NCBI GenBank assembly: GCA_900769205.1
Contig: CAAGFS010000107.1
Span: 1-7,693, forward strand
Length of the DNA: 7,693 nucleotides
Direction of reading: 5' to 3'
From: Clostridia bacterium
GTDB lineage: Bacteria; Bacillota; Clostridia; Christensenellales; CAG-917
The first letter of the stretch is position 1; each line of letters begins with the position of its first letter. The position numbers and the translations under genes were made by a program. Positions 5,744-7,693 of the stretch are shown here, one piece after another. The notes under the pieces were generated by a model. That model worked only from the letters and a program-made list of their open reading frames with translations. It did not search any database and was not told the DNA's origin.

Positions 5744-7234
5744 ATGTTCAATTTTGAGAAAATAAGCACAAGCAGATTTTACACCGCGCCCACGATAGAA
5801 AGGGTGGTTGAGTTCTCACCGCCGGACGTGGACACGGCAAACGTGGCAAAGATACTTTCTCTCGCAGTTGACGCAAAGTGCGCGGGGTGCGAAGCAAACG
5901 ACAAATACGCCCGTATAAGCGGAAGAACCAACTTCCGTCTTGTATATCTCGACAAAGACGGCGAAGTGAAAGGCGTTGACTACAACGCGGATTTCACGCT
6001 TGACGCGGACGGCGAGTTTGACGAAGGCGACAGCGTGCAATGCGACATCATAGTGACGGAATCGGACGTTGAAGCGGACGAAACGCTCCGTTTAACCGCC
6101 GTTTTGGAAATCACCGCAAGCACGATAAAGCGTGACGAAACCGAGATGCTGACTTCCTGCGACGATTGCTACACCATAGGCGCAGACGTGTATATGCCGT
6201 CGTACATCGGCGCAAAAACGATCACGACTTCCTTTGAAGACGACAAAAACGTAGGCGCGCAGATAGATTCGGTCTTGGGCCTGAGCGCGGTGAGCGTCAT
6301 AAAACAATCGCTTGCGACGGACGGCGGCGCAACGATCGGCGCGGTTGTGTTTGCAAGAGTGACGTATGCGCAGGACGGCGAGATAAAGACGCAGGATTTT
6401 GAAATGCCGATCGAAGAAGAACTTTCAATCGACGGCGCGACGAGTTCGGACGCGGTGAAGGTCTTTTCCGCCATCCGCTCCGCAAAGGTTGTGCTTCAGG
6501 GCGTGACGGACGACAACGTCATCAAGGTTGAAGGAGAGCTTTCGTTGCGCGCGATGATTTTGCGTTGCGAAAAAAGAAGCATAGTGTCCAACCTTTATAT
6601 GCTCACCAACGAAGTCGAAATCAAGCGCGATACAGTCGAGCTTCGTTGCTTTGACGGGTGCGGATATTTTGTGCAGAACGTGGGCGGAACCGCCATTCTC
6701 GGCGACAACAAACCGCGCGCGATAAGCGTGAGCGCGTTGCCGTACGCAAGGTGCAACACGACCAATTGCTACGTCACGGAAGACAATCGGGTCGTTGCGG
6801 AAGGCGTCGTCAACACCGATATAATCTACACGGACGAGAACGGCTACAACTCCGTGCGTGCGGAAATACCCTTTACCGTCAGCGTGAGCAGCGAAATCCC
6901 CTTCTCAAAGGAAGTGCGTGCAAAATGCGACGTGCAAAACGTCACCGCAACCGTGCGCAAAGACCGCGAGTTTGACATCTCGATGGATATGGCAATCTCG
7001 GTGTGCGGATTCTCTCCGCTTTCGGTGGAGTACGTCTGCGACGTGACCGTGGGAGAAGAAAAGGAGCAAAACACGTCCGCGCTCTCGATGTACGTTGCGT
7101 CCGAAGGGGACGATATGCTTGACGTGTGCCGTGCGCTCACCGCGATGCCCGAAGACGTGATGGCTCAAAATCCCGATCTGGAGTTTCCGCTCAAAGGCAA
7201 CGAAAAAATCATATATTTCAGACGTCTTGCCTGA
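5744..7234 (+). CDS. sipL: SipL-like spore morphogenesis protein: three SPOCS (DUF3794) domains plus C-terminal LysM
   Basis: The 496-residue protein has no signal peptide or membrane span, as expected for a mother-cell cytosolic coat protein. Three SPOCS-type beta domains can be traced through repeats of the pattern G-x-x-x-x-x-x-x-Y-x-x-x-(D/N)-G followed by an acidic strand: about 38-125 (Y68-L-D-K-D-G), 170-275 (Y208-A-Q-D-G) and 320-425 (Y362-T-D-E-N-G). A degenerate LysM domain closes it (about 447-494: E-G-D-D-M, a short helix, Q-N-P-D-L, then G-N-E-K-I-I-Y-F). This is the architecture of C. difficile SipL, whose LysM end binds the coat ATPase SpoIVA to anchor the coat to the forespore. 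Unusually, it has 14 cysteines, several paired as C46-x2-C49, C139-x2-C142, C302-x3-C306 and C337-x4-C342. It is divergent from veg. The family is fairly certain; orthology to SipL is inferred from architecture. Confidence 0.85.
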   Translation: MFNFEKISTSRFYTAPTIERVVEFSPPDVDTANVAKILSLAVDAKCAGCEANDKYARISGRTNFRLVYLDKDGEVKGVDYNADFTLDADGEFDEGDSVQCDIIVTESDVEADETLRLTAVLEITASTIKRDETEMLTSCDDCYTIGADVYMPSYIGAKTITTSFEDDKNVGAQIDSVLGLSAVSVIKQSLATDGGATIGAVVFARVTYAQDGEIKTQDFEMPIEEELSIDGATSSDAVKVFSAIRSAKVVLQGVTDDNVIKVEGELSLRAMILRCEKRSIVSNLYMLTNEVEIKRDTVELRCFDGCGYFVQNVGGTAILGDNKPRAISVSALPYARCNTTNCYVTEDNRVVAEGVVNTDIIYTDENGYNSVRAEIPFTVSVSSEIPFSKEVRAKCDVQNVTATVRKDREFDISMDMAISVCGFSPLSVEYVCDVTVGEEKEQNTSALSMYVASEGDDMLDVCRALTAMPEDVMAQNPDLEFPLKGNEKIIYFRRLA

Positions 7235-7352
7235 AAGAAAGCAAAATCGACGGCAAGGTCAATCGCGGAAAACGCGACCGAAGCCCAAAGGCGTGAAAGC
7301 GCAAATGAACAAGCAAAAGAACAAAAGCCCGAATAAAAACTCAAAGCATAAA

Positions 7353-7376
7353 AAAAGCACGCGATCGCGTGCTTTT
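7353..7376. terminator. Palindromic terminator between sipL and the convergent minus-strand gene
   Basis: A perfect 24-base palindrome is centred between 7364 and 7365, with arms AAAAGCACGCGA and its reverse complement. It can form a ten-base-pair stem with a GATC loop. Seven consecutive A residues (7350-7356) give a good T-tract for transcripts on the minus strand, so it should mainly end the minus-strand gene whose stop is at 7390. On the plus strand only four T residues follow the stem core, so termination of sipL transcripts there would be weaker. The remaining 7235-7352 holds no gene I can support. Confidence 0.8.
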
Positions 7377-7389
7377 CAATTTGCGTTTG

Positions 7390-7692
7390 TCATGGCATAG
7401 GCGATGGCGGTTGTATGTCGTTGCCGTCAAAACCGTTGCAGTCGTGTCCGTCAAAGTCGTCTTGTCCGCCAAAGTTGTTGTCGTCATAACCGCCGAATCC
7501 GAAGAAATCGTCGTCGAACAGGTCGGATTTATCTTTGTCTTTTTCTTCGTCGTCACGCTCGTCGTCGATTTTGTCAGACGGATTCCAATCGTCACGTTCG
7601 TCGGTTTTTTTATTCCAATCGCGCTCGTTTTCGCGTTGCGCTTTTTCTTCGGACAAAAGTTGTTGCGCGCCTGATTTTGCGTCTAGATCGGA
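7390..7692 (-). CDS. Partial protein, Asp/Gly/Phe-rich disordered C-terminus, function unknown
   Basis: Only about 100 C-terminal residues are in the window; the frame is open to the right edge, so the start lies outside. The TTG at 7656 could be read as a start but lacks support. The visible part has two zones: a charged segment with D-E-R-D-D-W, D-D-E-R-D-D-E-E-K and K-D-K-D-K, then a low-complexity Phe-Gly-Asp segment (F-F-G-F-G-G-Y, N-N-F-G-G-Q, N-G-F-D-G-N) ending P-P-S-P-M-P. Roughly a quarter of residues are Asp. It is predicted to be soluble and disordered, with no membrane span. That it is coding is supported by the terminator just after the stop, by Asp codons using both GAC and GAT, and by an uninterrupted frame. 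No family is recognised; it could be an acidic tail of a larger protein. The outermost three codons may come from adapter sequence. Confidence 0.6.
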   Translation of the reverse strand, partial: SDLDAKSGAQQLLSEEKAQRENERDWNKKTDERDDWNPSDKIDDERDDEEKDKDKSDLFDDDFFGFGGYDDNNFGGQDDFDGHDCNGFDGNDIQPPSPMP

Positions 7693-7693
7693 A
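7685..7693. other. Possible Illumina adapter remnant at the window end
   Basis: The last nine bases, AGATCGGAA, are identical to the first nine bases of the common TruSeq read-through adapter, and they end exactly at the edge of the sequence. Genuine chromosomal sequence may therefore stop at about 7684. A nine-base match could be chance, but its position makes an untrimmed adapter plausible. Confidence 0.5.

Noticed and set aside
7232..7336. Possible stop-codon readthrough of sipL, since 33 sense codons follow its TGA in frame
   Set aside because: An open stretch of that length is expected by chance fairly often. TGA is the normal stop for most genes here, and the LysM domain ends naturally at the TGA.
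7305..7400. Lys-rich mini-ORF after sipL (31 codons, possible GTG start at 7293)
   Set aside because: It reads through the whole terminator and into the convergent gene, with no Shine-Dalgarno at proper spacing.
7369..7674. 101-codon plus-strand frame encoding a hydrophobic, Val-rich protein
   Set aside because: It begins inside the terminator palindrome. The Val richness is simply the reverse complement of the Asp codons on the minus strand, and there is no ribosome binding site.

Overview
The window looks like chromosomal DNA of an endospore-forming member of the Firmicutes, most likely an uncultured Clostridia-type bacterium from a metagenome. The evidence is gene content: a CwlD-type cell-wall amidase, a Veg protein, a SipL-like protein with SPOCS (DUF3794) domains and a LysM end, and a clostridial-style RadC. 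Base composition is moderate. TGA is the stop of seven of the eight genes and is an ordinary stop here. Species cannot be named from the sequence.

Layout. Positions 2-484 (+) hold the 3' part of an N-acetylmuramoyl-L-alanine amidase gene. After an AT-rich gap with a strong-looking sigma-A-type promoter (594-622), a tight same-strand cluster runs from 631 to 5189: an unrecognised 138-residue protein, radC, gltX (glutamyl-tRNA synthetase, overlapping radC by 8 bases) and a membrane-anchored secreted subtilisin-family protease starting 14 bases after gltX. A bidirectional terminator (5301-5326) separates this cluster from veg, which reads the other way (5419-5658, minus). veg is divergent from a sipL-like gene (5744-7234, plus), and the short region between them carries a candidate sigma-E promoter for sipL. 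A second palindromic terminator (7353-7376) lies between sipL and a convergent minus-strand gene entering from the right edge, of which only an Asp/Gly/Phe-rich disordered C-terminus is visible.

How it fits together. Two themes are interleaved. Housekeeping: gltX charges tRNA-Glu, and radC and veg are widespread genes of incompletely known role. Spore formation and envelope: CwlD-type amidases prepare cortex muramic-delta-lactam, and SipL tethers the spore coat base layer through SpoIVA. The protease is predicted to act outside the membrane; its targets are unknown.

I did not find a mobile element, CRISPR array, tRNA/rRNA or defence system. The best leads are the apparently leaderless mRNA for the orphan 138-residue protein, the Ig-like-tailed anchored protease coupled to gltX, the cysteine-rich SipL homologue, and the Asp-rich partial protein. 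The last nine bases match the start of a common Illumina adapter, so the right-hand end may be an assembly artefact.
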